A DNA stretch of 49,563 nt from Clostridia bacterium (GTDB lineage: Bacteria > Bacillota > Clostridia > Christensenellales > Borkfalkiaceae): positions 1-49,563 of the forward strand of contig JAFQEM010000027.1 of assembly GCA_017399035.1 (NCBI GenBank), read 5' to 3'. The notes beneath the pieces were generated by a model. That model saw nothing but the letters and a program-made list of their open reading frames with translations, was not told the DNA's origin and searched no databases. The translations under genes and the position numbers were made by a program. Within the stretch, counting starts at the first letter, position 1. Each line of letters starts with the position of its first letter. This document shows positions 49,441-49,563 of this stretch, one piece after another.

Positions 49441-49563
49441 ATGAAAAAGAAAATCTTATCAATATTAATAACGATTCTTGCAACATGTATGTGTATGTTT
49501 ACGCTTGCAGCTTGTGGAGGAAAAGAACTACCACATACGCACATATACGACCAACAAATAGTA
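49441..49563 (+). CDS. Lipoprotein, N-terminal part (runs off the window)
   Basis: The first 41 residues are visible. MKKKILSILITILATCMCMF is followed by the lipobox LAAC (Cys about 25), then GGKELPHTHIYDQQIV. AAAAGGAGAAGG precedes the ATG. It is preceded by a long folded leader with a terminator, so its expression is probably conditional. The HTHIYD segment recalls short His-containing repeats in some Firmicutes surface lipoproteins, but too little is present to name it. It may be element cargo or host DNA beyond the element. Confidence 0.75.
   Translation, partial: MKKKILSILITILATCMCMFTLAACGGKELPHTHIYDQQIV

Larger units (their letters stand above)
35820..49563. mobile_element. Integrated inovirus-like element (right end outside window)
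   Basis: It begins after the initiator tRNA and continues past the window end. Contents: serine integrase on the minus strand, then about 15 plus-strand genes, tightly packed with strong ribosome sites. The later genes run from exported membrane proteins through a membrane-embedded P-loop protein to an HUH replication initiator, with large hairpins before the genes and after rep. There are no terminase, portal, tail, VirB4 or mobilisation genes, which argues against a tailed phage or a standard conjugative element. An inovirus-like prophage is the best fit; a rolling-circle integrative plasmid is the alternative. Confidence 0.6.

Noticed and set aside
35820-49563. The element as an integrative conjugative element.
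   Set aside because: No VirB4-type ATPase, cell-wall hydrolase or MobT/relaxase gene set is visible before the window ends. The HUH protein looks like a replication initiator. This cannot be fully excluded because the right end is missing.

Overview
The window looks like a chromosomal segment from an uncultured, AT-rich, probably anaerobic and gut-associated member of the Firmicutes (Clostridia). The basis is Shine-Dalgarno sites of the AGGAGG type, the jag-yidC-yidD-rnpA-rpmH origin cluster, an ECF transporter module next to truA, a one-chain pyruvate:ferredoxin oxidoreductase and Clostridia-like codon use. This placement is inference; no 16S gene or database search was available.

Positions 1-16.6 kb are the replication-origin neighbourhood. 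The 3' end of the RNase P RNA gene (1-46) is followed by a small XRE regulator and two small membrane proteins, then mnmG, dnaA (minus), recF (plus), a methyltransferase, an acyltransferase, thioredoxin, a ferredoxin:thioredoxin-reductase-like protein, a ZIP transporter and the jag-yidC-yidD-rnpA-rpmH-dnaN series (minus). The AT-rich gap at 14.83-15.41 kb, between dnaN and rsmG, holds the best oriC candidate: an AT-rich tract, TAG/TAT trios and a TTATGCACA DnaA box. dnaA is therefore separated from dnaN and from the likely origin by about 9 kb. Five copies of a roughly 120-bp hairpin unit with inverted ends lie next to dnaA and next to the FTR-like gene, and the two clearest copies show compensatory base changes.

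Positions 16.6-35.6 kb are housekeeping and metabolic genes: two polytopic membrane proteins, a YerC-type repressor with an amino-acid ABC importer, a membrane-anchored propeller-like protein, nifJ (PFOR), ecfA-ecfA'-ecfT-truA, a small accessory group (lipoprotein, membrane protein, XRE regulator) bracketed by two palindromes with the same GC-rich core, an M20 amidohydrolase, hpt and tilS.

Positions 35.74-49.56 kb start with an initiator tRNA followed by an integrated element whose right end is not visible. It has a serine integrase (minus) and a long plus-strand cassette: a zinc-ribbon protein, two HTH regulators, small basic proteins, two paralogous membrane-anchored Ig-like proteins, two further exported membrane proteins, a 33-residue membrane peptide, a membrane-embedded P-loop protein with Zot/pI-like traits, and an HUH rolling-circle initiator. 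Strong hairpins sit before the cassette (37.85-38.10 kb) and directly after rep (49.01-49.17 kb), where a filamentous phage would carry its origin and packaging signals. A folded RNA candidate at 39.72-39.83 kb and an attenuator-like leader at 49.24-49.42 kb complete it. The best reading is a cryptic inovirus-like (filamentous, ssDNA) prophage of a Gram-positive host. A rolling-circle integrative plasmid with its own membrane machine is the main alternative.
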